Shown here piece after piece: positions 19,300 to 28,163 of a stretch of DNA of 64,000 nucleotides. The stretch covers positions 2,418,001-2,482,000 of the forward strand of contig NZ_CP033896.1 of assembly GCF_003813965.1 (NCBI RefSeq), read 5' to 3'. The DNA comes from Corynebacterium choanae (lineage in GTDB: Bacteria; Actinomycetota; Actinomycetes; Mycobacteriales; Mycobacteriaceae). Under the pieces are notes generated by a model. That model had not been told where the DNA came from, ran no database searches, and was given only the letters and a program-made list of their open reading frames with translations. The first letter of the stretch is position 1. Every line of letters starts with the position of its first letter. The translations under genes and the position numbers were made by a program.

Positions 19300-19540
19300 T
19301 ATTTAAGCCATGTTGCCATGGCGCAGGGATACTTCATCAGGGCATGTTTTAAACCTCCATGGCTCAGCTTTCTTTGACACGATCCGTACGTGGTGACCAC
19401 CAGACTGTGGTGCTCGTATGCTGCAGCGATGACCTGGAACAACAAGTGAGTTCCCTGTGGTGTTACCCTCGTTTCGGCGACTACCCGGATCTATGGGGCA
19501 CCGGAAAGCTTTGACCAGTTCAGGGGAATCGATCACCCGG
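19300..19540 (-). pseudogene. possible IS21-family IstB fragment
   Basis: One minus-strand frame reads THLLFQVIAAAYEHHSLVVTT, which resembles the ATPase core segment of IstB helper proteins (LLFQVIxxRYExxSxxVTTN). A stop lies shortly upstream and the sequence diverges right after. No IstA or terminal repeats were found. The match is short, so this is a tentative call. Confidence 0.5.
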
Positions 19541-19676
19541 TACCCGGTTTTAGGTTTTCCTAAAGATTCATGGCTGACAAACGGGGACCAGTCACGATTT
19601 TCGAAGACTGTTCATGAGAGTATCTGAATCGGGATTGGGGGTTCATGGGATTTGGGACTCCAAGCACCAAATCTCC

Positions 19677-22190
19677 TCAGACTGTGGGAATCTCAATCCC
19701 GACAGGAACCTTGAGCTGTGTAGCAATTGGGGTATAGAGATCCACGGCTTGCTTATTGGTTTGGAGGGAGACTAGCAATGAGTATCGAACCGGTAGATCT
19801 TGGCGATCTTTGTTTCTATTATTTTTCCACCAACCGCCTACGGGGTAGACGGCGATGTTGCTGCAATGAGCAAGCTCTACGCCCGGGCCGATCCACTCGT
19901 CTTGGTGCAGCGATCCAAGGTGCCGACCTCGCTCGCCCAAGAACCATCGTTGTGACTCATGCGAGCGTGATCCCACGTCTACACCCCGTGCTTCGCGGTT
20001 GACACGTCGAATGAAACTCGACTGATCCTCTGTTCGCCCTTGCAGATCAAATCGAAGACCGTGGGACGCGTACTGGTACTTGTTGCGCCATCCGCGTCGG
20101 GACGCGGATGGCTCCACGAAGTACGACAAGGTAATGCGGAGGCGCACTTCGGTCTCGCCGAGGCTCTGGAGTACATCTTTGGGCCACGGCAAGGGATGTA
20201 GGCGGAAAGAGCGAACAGAGTATTTGTTGCCACTGAACGGTACGAACTGGTCTTGAGTTATGAGTGTGACCGCGTTCAAAGCGGAGTTCAACACAGCATC
20301 TTCTGCTGGGACGCCCCATCCGAATTGGCGAAGGAGCTTCAGACGTCCATGCTTGGTACGCTCCGCACTGACCTGCTGTTTCATAGAGTCAGTCCACTCC
20401 GCTGAATGAGTAAGCAAGCCACGGACTGTCTCGGGCCAGTATGACGGGTACCGATCCCATACCAGAGCTGCCAATCGAGCGGCTTGGGCTGTGGCTGCGC
20501 TAGTCGCGTTAGCTGACGTTAATTCATTATCCGATCTGTGCCCAGTCGAGCGTAGCGATAACAAAGGCAGTCGATCTTCGAACATCGCTTCGCCGTCCCA
20601 TAGGACGTTACCGCCTTCCATACAGATGTCCGGTTTAATAGGCCAAGGCGCGCCGAAGTCGACGGATGTTCTAGTGTGCGGTGAGATGTCTCCGGATTCC
20701 GCGACCACGTTCCAACCCGCATACTGTGGATGCGAGGGAATCTGAGTGAGTTCTGTGTAGGCACCGACGGTAAGCGCGTTCCACGCTTGGGCAGGATCCT
20801 GGATCGGTGATTCCATAGAGTTCTTGCGGTAATCAAACCTATAAACAGGCACATTTCCTGCCGCTACGACGAGGAGGCGGGTAGAGGCAAGATCAGGCTC
20901 TGATAGCAGCTGCAGTTCATCGCCCTCTCGGACGACGTTTGTGCCGACAGCCAGCGCGTCGACCGACGAAGACCAGAGGGTTGGTTCACCCGGCTTATCG
21001 GGGCTGGTGCTTAAAGTCAAGCAAAAAACGCGGGATCGCCTGGGCTGGTTAATCTCTGGCAGCGATACCGCTTCAGCTGTTGCCGGTCCGTAATCGAGAG
21101 GTGTCTTGGATTTCTCACCCCTGCCTGCCTTCATCCGCACGGATTCCAGTCGGTGGCGCAGAGTGACCCTATCCGTCCCAGTCAGTAATGGGTCGAGACT
21201 GCCGAACAAAGCGAGACCGGCCATCGCGGTACCGTGTCCAGAGGGGTGGACGTCAGCTCCCGACCCGCCGAAAATGGAGTACATGTCGTCAGACGACAAT
21301 GAATCGGACAACAAAATGTGGGCACGAAATACCCCAGTATCTAGGAGGCACACGGTAGGCGTACTACCGGACCTTCGCTCTGCTGGAGCGTGTTCGACTC
21401 GATCTCTCAGATCCTCAACGTACTCAGCCTGGTCTTCTAGAGTTAGATCCTCAATTGTGTCGATGAACTGGGGTTCCCGAATTTCGGTGAGCGGAACAGA
21501 AATGAAAGGAAGTGTTTGTAAATCGTACCAGTTTGCTTTTACCCAGACGATTAGGCGATCTCTCAAACGGAATTGATTGGTTCTAACTTCGAGTTTGCTC
21601 CGAGCAATAAAGGTTTCCCAGTCAGCAAGGTGGGGACTATTCGCGTCAAGCCACAATTCCCACCACTTACATCCAGACTTGGGCGGTTCACCCTGAGACG
21701 TCCAAAGATCCTCGAGAACCACCGAACGTATGCGTGAGATATTCGCGACTAGTTCTTGATTCCTCGGCAGACCGTTTTTGGTTTTCTTCTCGTCGTTGAG
21801 GTAGTCCTCGAAGATTCTTAGAAAATGGTGGCGGAAGTCATCGGCCACCCAGACAGTCGCCGTCTCTGCTTTCTCGCCGGTGGATTCGCGAACCGATAGC
21901 AGGCACCACTTAGGTCTGCTTCCCCTTCCCCCAGTGTTGGCAGTTAGCGCCTCCAATTTTAGGGGGTGTGTGGAGTTCTCACCCTCGAGTACGATGATAG
22001 ATCCCGTTGCCCGCAGTTCCTCATCGGAAAGGATTGCAGCCTCGTGTCGTTGTTTATCGTAAGTGACGAACGCCCGCTCGGTGGACTCTTTCAGTTTCGC
22101 CCCGTGATCAAACCGGTTAACGTGGCGTAGAGATCTTCCTTGGCCTCCACCTGCGCGATGAAAGTCTTTGGTTTCTACATGTCCTTGCAC
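19677..22190 (-). CDS. ietS: IetS-like subtilisin family serine protease
   Basis: An 837-residue cytoplasmic protease; no signal peptide is present. The N-terminal 270 residues are a substrate or partner-binding region. The subtilisin fold then shows its triad in order: Asp in CLLDTGV (about 286), His in HPSGHGTAMAG (about 318) and Ser in NATSAATAQ (about 562). The last 200 residues are a beta-rich extension. It lies 48 bases downstream of an AAA ATPase on the same strand, the arrangement of IetAS, known as a plasmid-incompatibility factor and as an anti-phage system. The GTG start has no clear ribosome site and an in-frame stop sits 16 codons upstream, while the preceding residues DHIS still look like family sequence, so the extreme N terminus may be shortened or start from a non-standard codon. 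Confidence 0.88.
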   Translation of the reverse strand: MQGHVETKDFHRAGGGQGRSLRHVNRFDHGAKLKESTERAFVTYDKQRHEAAILSDEELRATGSIIVLEGENSTHPLKLEALTANTGGRGSRPKWCLLSVRESTGEKAETATVWVADDFRHHFLRIFEDYLNDEKKTKNGLPRNQELVANISRIRSVVLEDLWTSQGEPPKSGCKWWELWLDANSPHLADWETFIARSKLEVRTNQFRLRDRLIVWVKANWYDLQTLPFISVPLTEIREPQFIDTIEDLTLEDQAEYVEDLRDRVEHAPAERRSGSTPTVCLLDTGVFRAHILLSDSLSSDDMYSIFGGSGADVHPSGHGTAMAGLALFGSLDPLLTGTDRVTLRHRLESVRMKAGRGEKSKTPLDYGPATAEAVSLPEINQPRRSRVFCLTLSTSPDKPGEPTLWSSSVDALAVGTNVVREGDELQLLSEPDLASTRLLVVAAGNVPVYRFDYRKNSMESPIQDPAQAWNALTVGAYTELTQIPSHPQYAGWNVVAESGDISPHTRTSVDFGAPWPIKPDICMEGGNVLWDGEAMFEDRLPLLSLRSTGHRSDNELTSANATSAATAQAARLAALVWDRYPSYWPETVRGLLTHSAEWTDSMKQQVSAERTKHGRLKLLRQFGWGVPAEDAVLNSALNAVTLITQDQFVPFSGNKYSVRSFRLHPLPWPKDVLQSLGETEVRLRITLSYFVEPSASRRGWRNKYQYASHGLRFDLQGRTEDQSSFIRRVNREARGVDVGSRSHESQRWFLGERGRHLGSLHQDEWIGPGVELAHCSNIAVYPVGGWWKNNRNKDRQDLPVRYSLLVSLQTNKQAVDLYTPIATQLKVPVGIEIPTV

Positions 22191-22238
22191 GGAAATATGG
22201 TCAAGGGTTCTGGTGAGTCTATCTGGATTGCGCTTGCA

Positions 22239-23207
22239 TCAGTCAAAACTTGCTTGCCTCCGTGAGGAAAGTGCAATGATGAGATCGTCCCTATCTACTT
22301 GTTTTTCACCGCGCATAAGAACTGCTTTTGCCGCAGACTCTGCTGCCTTCACAAGCTCTGCATGGCTTAGCCCGGAAGTGTATTGTCCTAACCCAGCCAT
22401 ACTGGTGTTTCTAGCGAGTGTCCCGAGCCGAGCTTTCATGACGATGGTTGCCTGTCGTGCATCCGGCAACGAGTATGTGAGAACTGCATCAAATCGACGG
22501 AACAGTGCCCGGTCTAAGATCGAGCGATGGTTCGTTGCAGCGCACACAAGCGACTCAGAGCTTGTTTCCTCTAAAAACATTAGAAAAGAATTGAGGATCC
22601 TACGAGCTTCTCCGACATCGTTTCCCGAGCGATCAGCGCCCAAGGCATCAAACTCATCGAAGAGATACACTCCACGACGTCCGGCAACGGCATCAAAAAC
22701 GAGGCGGAGCTTGCTGGCGGTTTCTCCCATGAATTTACTCAACAGACTGTCAAGTCTGACAGTGAACATAGGGACTGCCAGCTCGGTTGCAAGTACGGCA
22801 GCGGTCATTGTCTTACCCGTGCCGGGTGGGCCTTCCAAGAGCAATCGGTGAGCCGGAGTAAAGCCGTGCTCGAGAAGATTACTTCGTTGGCGCTGTTCAG
22901 CCAGTACTCGCTTAATCTGGGAGACGAGGTCAGTGGGTGCTACGAGTTCTCGCAGACGAACATCGGGATAGGTTGCTTGGACTAAATCAGCTAGTTCCCC
23001 ACGAGGCTGCGCAAGCATGGTGATTTCTCTGACGGTTTTTTGTTCACGCGACGCATCGACTGCTTTCTTAATGTCGTTCGCAAGAACGTGATGACCGGCT
23101 TTCGCTTCGCGAGCGGCTACTTGGAGTGCAACTGAATAAAAGTTTGCGTCGTCACCAGCGGCATGACTGCGCACCATCGCTGCGACGTGCCGTCCGTTGC
23201 CGGCCAT
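22239..23207 (-). CDS. ietA: IetA-like AAA+ ATPase
   Basis: Partner ATPase of the downstream protease, 322 residues. The ATG at 23205-23207 follows a perfect GGAGGTGCACC ribosome site; a longer open frame upstream lacks one. A helical N-terminal region of about 100 residues precedes one AAA+ domain: Walker A GPPGTGKT (126-133), pore-like SKFMGET, Walker B YLFDEFD (181-187), a sensor CAATNH and the arginine-finger region RALFRRFD. In IetAS systems the ATPase is thought to recognise a phage trigger and control the protease; that mechanism is inference. The pair lies between an IS3 fragment and a solo IS3 end, so it may have moved as a cassette. Confidence 0.9.
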   Translation of the reverse strand: MAGNGRHVAAMVRSHAAGDDANFYSVALQVAAREAKAGHHVLANDIKKAVDASREQKTVREITMLAQPRGELADLVQATYPDVRLRELVAPTDLVSQIKRVLAEQRQRSNLLEHGFTPAHRLLLEGPPGTGKTMTAAVLATELAVPMFTVRLDSLLSKFMGETASKLRLVFDAVAGRRGVYLFDEFDALGADRSGNDVGEARRILNSFLMFLEETSSESLVCAATNHRSILDRALFRRFDAVLTYSLPDARQATIVMKARLGTLARNTSMAGLGQYTSGLSHAELVKAAESAAKAVLMRGEKQVDRDDLIIALSSRRQASFD

Positions 23208-23456
23208 GGTGCACCTCCATGAGAGCTTCGTTCCGATGTGAAAAAGTGTGTGTATCTTAGGCAGACCGCTCACCTAAGCAACAACCAAATGAGCAAGAGC
23301 CATCGCGCATAGTCGAGGGGGTTTGTAGACGTGTTAAGGCTACCACGAGAATGAGAGGGATCTCGGCTTGATCACGAACCTGTTTTTTGGCTGCGAGCAC
23401 AGGGTTTCGCGGTTCGTCACCGGGGTTGGGGGCACAAACTAGCTTCGGTTAGCTAC

Positions 23457-23482
23457 CGAGGGTCCCCGTTTTTAGGTCCACA
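23457..23482. mobile_element. solo terminal repeat of the IS3-family element
   Basis: GAGGGTCCCCGTTTTTAGGT followed by CCAC matches the terminus at 7996 and 18910. Immediately after it the sequence is a methyltransferase gene rather than IS body, so the rest of the element has been lost. Confidence 0.82.
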
Positions 23483-23757
23483 ATGCGTGGCTGCGCACCG
23501 GCGCTGGACGTATGAAGTCGGATTACCGAACTTCCAATACCATCGTCTACAACAACTTTGTCTGGCCAAGAGCCGCCTCCCCAGAGCATACGACTGTTCC
23601 TGTGGAGGAACTTGTCAGCGATGAGCGGCGCGAAAATATTGAATCATGCGCACAGGCCGTGTTGGATGCTCGCGCCGCCTATGAGTGCGCAACTTTGGCG
23701 AGGACGAGACGAAAATCATCGCACACCTCTTCAACCTGTATTACCAGGTAACTTAGG
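23483..23757 (+). pseudogene. C-terminal remnant of a large class I DNA methyltransferase (MmeI/YeeA-like)
   Basis: Directly after the IS end the plus strand reads NAWLRTGAGRMKSDYRTSNT followed by IVYNNFVWP, then an ESCAQAVLDARAAYECATLA helix. This is the typical C terminus of large type II restriction-methylation proteins of the MmeI/YeeA group. A frameshift follows ATLA, and the other frame ends as DETKIIAHLFNLYYQVT. The upstream methyltransferase core is gone. It shows that a second restriction or methylation gene once stood here. Confidence 0.78.
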
Positions 23758-24063
23758 CGGAAGGTCGGTCGTTCAACGCCGGAAGGATCGTCGCGGTACA
23801 TCTGCGGGCGAGCGCGATTGGTCAAAGGCCTCAGGTGCAGTCGCACTGAGCGCTGCACAACGTTGGTCTACCACAGATACTTTGAGGGGTTCCACGGTGA
23901 GTGATCCTCCCAAGGGGAGTTGGATCAATCAAACCGTGGAACCCCTCACCGGCATAACATTGCTGACAGTGCCCGCAGTATTGCCGAGGTCGTTTGTTTG
24001 CCCGCTATTTCGCGCAGCCGAACCTCGGCGATTGTGCGTGGCGAAATAGTTGGGTGGGTCCTT
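23758..24063. other. intergenic region with a 15-bp inverted repeat
   Basis: No gene recognised. It lies between the methyltransferase remnant and the sugar permease gene, which converge here. It holds the inverted repeat listed separately. Confidence 0.4.
23883..23948. repeat. perfect 15-bp inverted repeat with nested pairing
   Basis: TGAGGGGTTCCACGG at 23883-23897 is matched exactly by CCGTGGAACCCCTCA at 23934-23948. Inside, GATCC...GGATC and CTCCC...GGGAG can pair too, so the whole 66 bases can fold as one structure. No T run follows. It could be a bidirectional terminator, a small mobile repeat or a protein-binding site. Confidence 0.65.
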
Positions 24064-24978
24064 CTAGCCCTTCACGGAACCGCTCATCAGCCCGCCGATA
24101 AAGTATTTACCCAATGCGATATACACCAACAGCGTCGGCAGCGAGGCAATAAGTGCCCCCGCCATCGAGGCGCCATAGTCTTGCATGATTGAGCCGTGTG
24201 CCAGCTCATTCAAGGCGAGGGTGACCGGGCCTTGCTGTGAGGAACCACCGAAGAACAACGCAAACAAAAAGTCATTCCAGGCACTGGTGAACTGCCAAAT
24301 GAGCACCACCACAAACGATGGGATCGAGATTGGCAGCACCACAGAGAAATAGGTGCGCAGCATCCCGGCACCATCCACCCGCGCCGCCTCAATGAGGGAG
24401 GTAGGGATCGACTCGTAGTAGTTGCGGAAGATCAGGGTGGTGATCGGGATACCGTAGACGACGTGGAGGAAGATCAACACGCCGATGCCTTTATCAATCC
24501 CGAGGGTGACCATCATTTTCGTCATGGGAATCATCACTGCCTGGTAGGGGATAAACATACCGAACAGGATGAAGGTAAAGACGACATTCGCACCCGGGAA
24601 CCGCCAGCGGGACAGCACAAAGCCGTTCATCGATCCTAAGATCGCCGAGATAATCGAGGCTGGAATGACCATCATCAACGACCGCCCCATGGCAGGGGCA
24701 AGATCGTGGAAGGCGTTCACCCAGTTGCTGAAATCGAGTGAGGTCGGCAGATACCAGGTGCGGGACGGGGAAACCTGGCTGGGATCTTTAAACGAGGTTA
24801 CCAGCAGGACGTAGACCGGCATGAGCACGATCGCGAGAGAGAAAATGAGCAACGCATAGCGGATAGCGGTGCCAATACCGGTTGACCGGTGCTGCGCCGC
24901 ACCACTGCCCCGACGTTTCGTGGCGGACTTTTTCGCCGTGGAAGATGCTGTTGAATTCGCTGCAGTGTGGGTGGTCAT
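24064..24978 (-). CDS. carbohydrate ABC transporter permease (MalG/GtsC type)
   Basis: Second membrane subunit of a CUT1 sugar importer, 304 residues. A Thr/Ser/Lys-rich cytoplasmic N terminus precedes six predicted membrane helices. The EAA loop that docks the ATPase reads EAARVDGAGMLRTYFSVVLP. The segments SMNGFVLSRWRFPGANVVFT and FIPYQAVMIPM resemble glucose/mannose-type permeases. Its start overlaps the stop of the MalF-type gene by 4 bases, and a GGAGG ribosome site lies inside that gene, so the two are translationally coupled. No ATPase gene is present here; a shared MsiK-like ATPase elsewhere is likely, as is usual in actinobacteria. Confidence 0.92.
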   Translation of the reverse strand: MTTHTAANSTASSTAKKSATKRRGSGAAQHRSTGIGTAIRYALLIFSLAIVLMPVYVLLVTSFKDPSQVSPSRTWYLPTSLDFSNWVNAFHDLAPAMGRSLMMVIPASIISAILGSMNGFVLSRWRFPGANVVFTFILFGMFIPYQAVMIPMTKMMVTLGIDKGIGVLIFLHVVYGIPITTLIFRNYYESIPTSLIEAARVDGAGMLRTYFSVVLPISIPSFVVVLIWQFTSAWNDFLFALFFGGSSQQGPVTLALNELAHGSIMQDYGASMAGALIASLPTLLVYIALGKYFIGGLMSGSVKG

Positions 24979-25910
24979 CGCCGATCCTCCCGCGAGTCAT
25001 GGATGAGATAAGGAATCACCAGGGCAGCGACAATGACGAGCAGGATCGCGCCGACGGCCGCCGAGTTCGAGTAGTCAAGCACGTTCATGTAGGCGTACAT
25101 ATCCACCGCCGGAACGCGGGTCTGGAACCAATCTTTCGACGTGATCGAGATAATCAAGTCGAAGGACTTTAAGCTCATATGGCCGATAATGATGACCGCC
25201 GATAATGCAATCGGGGTAAGTTGCGGGAAGATAATGTGCTTATATAGCTGCCATTCGCTGGCACCATCGACTTTGGCGGCCTCCCGGAGTTCCTGCGGAA
25301 TACCACGGAACCCTGCCAGGAACAGCGCCATCACATATCCGGCGAGCTGCCACACGGCGGGTACGACGATCGCAAGAATGCCGTACTTTAACGACTGTGT
25401 CCACTCGTTTTGGAGAAAGCCCAATCCCACCATCTGAAAGAGGCGGTTGAGACCAGTCGCCTGCTCCCCGGTGGAGGATGACAGCAACCAACGCCACACC
25501 ACACCGGAGGCGATAAAGCTCACCGCCATGGGGAAGAGGAACACCGCACGGAAGAATCCTTCGCCCTTGATGGGTTTTTCCAACAGCCATGCCCATAAAA
25601 ATCCCAGCAGCAGGGTGCCGCCAAGGAAGGCAAAGGTGAACACGATGAGGTGCCACAGGGAGGTTTGGAAGGCCGGGAGTCCGAAAAGATACACAAAGTT
25701 GTCGAAGCCGACAAAGTGGGATTCCTGCACCCCAGAGACCTGCGGGGCAGTATGTGTGTCAAGCATAGAGGTGTAAAAGTTCGCCCCAATGAGCCCATAG
25801 ACGAAAATACCGACCAAGATCAACGAGGGGCTAATCAGGAGCAGCCCTGGACCCCAGTGTTTAATGCCGCCGGCTTTGCGCGGCCGGCGCTTGCCAGTTT
25901 GCGTAGCCAT
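24975..25910 (-). CDS. carbohydrate ABC transporter permease (MalF/GtsB type)
   Basis: First membrane subunit of the sugar importer, 311 residues from the Met at 25908-25910 (AAAGG lies upstream; the longer open frame has an unlikely Cys-rich leader). Six membrane helices are evident. The EAA loop reads REAAKVDGASEWQLYKHIIF. It pairs with the downstream permease to form the translocation pore. The cognate binding protein lies upstream but is separated by about 950 bases, an unusually long gap within such an operon, so the permeases may have their own promoter. Confidence 0.92.
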   Translation of the reverse strand: MATQTGKRRPRKAGGIKHWGPGLLLISPSLILVGIFVYGLIGANFYTSMLDTHTAPQVSGVQESHFVGFDNFVYLFGLPAFQTSLWHLIVFTFAFLGGTLLLGFLWAWLLEKPIKGEGFFRAVFLFPMAVSFIASGVVWRWLLSSSTGEQATGLNRLFQMVGLGFLQNEWTQSLKYGILAIVVPAVWQLAGYVMALFLAGFRGIPQELREAAKVDGASEWQLYKHIIFPQLTPIALSAVIIIGHMSLKSFDLIISITSKDWFQTRVPAVDMYAYMNVLDYSNSAAVGAILLVIVAALVIPYLIHDSREDRR

Positions 25911-26587
25911 ACTGTTTCTAAATACCTTTCTGGCTCGCCCAAGCAGCACACGTCCCGCCCGCAAGAAGCAACATTGTTCGCATGTGGTTGGGGGCGAGGA
26001 TTTTTCCACCCCGCACACGTTCACGCGTCGATGACGTCATCTTCCCGGAAAAAAGTCCCACCTTGGTGACCTGACGGGTACCTCTCCTACCGCAACGGAT
26101 CGATGCAGCAGAAGTGTTGGCGCTCTTTTCCCGGCCAACAAATCTGTCACCGCTAGCCGGTGAAAAGAAGCTACCGAGCGCACACCGGGAGTTCTCCGAC
26201 AGGTGGAAGCAACACTGCAGGCTGGATCGTGCCCAGCTTGTTATTGGTTATTGTGTGCCAGCAAGACCACTGCTGGCACGTCTGTTCTCTACGCCCAGTG
26301 TAGTGCGCAGATCTGCAACTTTTTCACCTTTTCCGGAAGGAATTCCGCAATCCCGTATTGGTCATCTCTTTCGATCTGCTGACAGTGCCTTCATGAACCA
26401 ATTGCGATAAGGGATGCTGCGACCCGGCCGCGAAGGGTGTCGGACAACCATCCACCAATGAACGAGGCTTCACCACGCTGACAAAAACGACCTTTGAACA
26501 AAACTGCAACCCCCGCATGCAGTCCAAAAAGCACTGCGCACCAACCGGTGACTGCTATGTCAGAATGCGGACACATTGTTAATAAGG

Positions 26588-26650
26588 TGCACTCACACAC
26601 CTTGCAGATGACGCTCACACACCGTGCAGATTGCACTCACTCCTACCACC
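26588..26650. repeat. short tandem repeat, about 23-bp units
   Basis: The blocks GTGCACTCACACACCTTGCAGAT, GACGCTCACACACCGTGCAGAT and a partial TGCACTCACTCC follow one another. Repeated CTCACACACC(T/G)TGCAGAT could be clustered regulator sites for the permease operon; no known operator consensus matches. Confidence 0.5.
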
Positions 26651-26720
26651 AACAGTGTGGTTATCGCGTTGTGTCGAACGACAGCACACCGCACTGCAAC
26701 AGCGGGAGGACTGAAAGGCC

Positions 26721-26773
26721 AAAACGACGTCGCTGCGCTGCAAGCAATGAAAATGCTCACAGCGCAGCGACGT
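26721..26773 (-). terminator. terminator-like hairpin after the sugar-binding protein gene
   Basis: ACGTCGCTGCGCTG (26727-26740) pairs perfectly with CAGCGCAGCGACGT (26760-26773). On the minus strand it is followed by CGTTTTGG. The short T run suggests partial termination, which fits differential expression of the binding protein and permeases. Confidence 0.65.
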
Positions 26774-26867
26774 ACTGCATTGTTAAGTTGTGCACTGCAG
26801 TTTTGCACCGCAGTACTGCTGTATGCCATGTAGCGAACTCGCAGAGTCGCTACCGGTTCATCCTGTT

Positions 26868-28163
26868 TTAGGCGGCAGCAGCGCTAGCGAATGCTTGCTG
26901 CAGACCTGCGATATCCAGCGCGCCGGAGTCGTACTGACCAAGCGCCGCCTTCATCTTCTCAGTGACAGGCAGCGGCAGGGCTGCACCGTGCGCAATCGAG
27001 GAAACGATGGTGTCCTTGCCGAAGTCTTTCATCGCGGACTGCTGATAGGCCGGGAATTCAGCGATCTCAGCATCGCTCAAGTCGGAGCGTGCCGGGATGG
27101 AACCCTTGACGGTGTTAAACGCAATCTGGCCTTCCTTGCTGGAGATCGTAGCCAACCACGCGTCGGTGCCTGCTGGGTGCTTGGCACCAACTGGCTTGGT
27201 AAAGGAGTCTGCGAGGAAGTCGAACACACCAACGGTGCCAGGGACTGGGAAGTAGACATAATCGGTGTCAGCTTTCTTGCCAGCCTCATCGAAGGCGGCC
27301 AAAGCCCAGTCGCCCATGACGTTGTAGGCAACACTGTCATCCTTGACCACACCAGCCATGGCAGGCTCCCAGTCTTGCGACCACAGACCCTTGTCGGTGA
27401 AGTTCATGATGGTGTCGAAATGCTCAAACGCCTTGGTGACCTTAGCGTCATCCCAGCTTAACGAGCCATCCATGAGCTTGTTGTAGTCGTCTGCACCAAG
27501 GTCAGCGATAAGGATGGTTTCCAGCAGCTGCAGCTGGGTCCAGGTGGAGCCAACAGAGATCGGCTGCTTGCCAGCATCCTTGATCTTTTCCATGTCGGCG
27601 ATCCAGGCATCAATATCAGCAGCTGGAGTCTTGGGATCAAGCCCTGCTTCTTCGAGCACCTTCGTGTTTGCCCACACAACGTTCGCACGGTGCACGTTCG
27701 ACGGCACGGAATAGATCTTGCCGTCCACGGTGAGACGCTCGACCAGGGAAGCTGGGAATGCTTCGTTTAGTCCCAACTCGTCATAGACACCGGAGACATC
27801 TTCTAGATAGCCTGCAGCAATATCGGAGCTCAGCTCCGCACCAGCGTGTGCCTGGTAGGTGTCTGGTGGCGTCTTAGCAGCGAGATCAGTCTGCAGCTTC
27901 TGCTTTGCCTGATCGCCGGAACCGCCAGAGATTGCCTGGTTGACGAACTCAATATCGGGGTTCTGCTCGTTAAACACCTTCACCAGTGCTTCGAGACCCT
28001 TTTTCTCTGAACCTGCCGACCACCAAGTCACCACATCGACTTCATTGGCAGCAGCAGCGCCGCTCTCCCCAGAAGAGGTGGTGGCCGAATCGTCGGATGA
28101 GCAAGCTACCAGCCCAGTCACCCCGAGGGTGGCGGCAGCCAGAATAGCAATAGTGCGTCGCAT
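26868..28163 (-). CDS. sugar-binding lipoprotein of the CUT1 ABC transporter
   Basis: Extracellular solute-binding protein (family 1), 431 residues. The signal peptide ends in GLVACSS with Cys21 as lipid anchor. The mature N terminus EVDVVTWWSAGSEKKGLEAL and the GGSGDQAKQKLQTDLAAK segment are typical of glucose/mannose-type binding proteins, with Trp residues that stack against sugar rings. The start has a perfect AAGGAG site. Genes for two matching permeases follow on the same strand after a long spacer with a terminator-like hairpin. The actual sugar cannot be read from the sequence. Confidence 0.92.
   Translation of the reverse strand: MRRTIAILAAATLGVTGLVACSSDDSATTSSGESGAAAANEVDVVTWWSAGSEKKGLEALVKVFNEQNPDIEFVNQAISGGSGDQAKQKLQTDLAAKTPPDTYQAHAGAELSSDIAAGYLEDVSGVYDELGLNEAFPASLVERLTVDGKIYSVPSNVHRANVVWANTKVLEEAGLDPKTPAADIDAWIADMEKIKDAGKQPISVGSTWTQLQLLETILIADLGADDYNKLMDGSLSWDDAKVTKAFEHFDTIMNFTDKGLWSQDWEPAMAGVVKDDSVAYNVMGDWALAAFDEAGKKADTDYVYFPVPGTVGVFDFLADSFTKPVGAKHPAGTDAWLATISSKEGQIAFNTVKGSIPARSDLSDAEIAEFPAYQQSAMKDFGKDTIVSSIAHGAALPLPVTEKMKAALGQYDSGALDIAGLQQAFASAAAA

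Larger units (their letters stand above)
25911..26867. other. long spacer between the sugar-binding protein and permease genes
   Basis: No convincing gene in about 950 bases. It contains a terminator-like hairpin just downstream of the binding-protein gene and short CA-rich tandem repeats (both listed separately). Such a layout would let the binding protein be made in excess over the permeases. Confidence 0.45.

Noticed and set aside
23208..23273. Upstream start for IetA adding 22 residues
   Set aside because: The added residues are unlike the family, and the internal ATG has a perfect GGAGG ribosome site.
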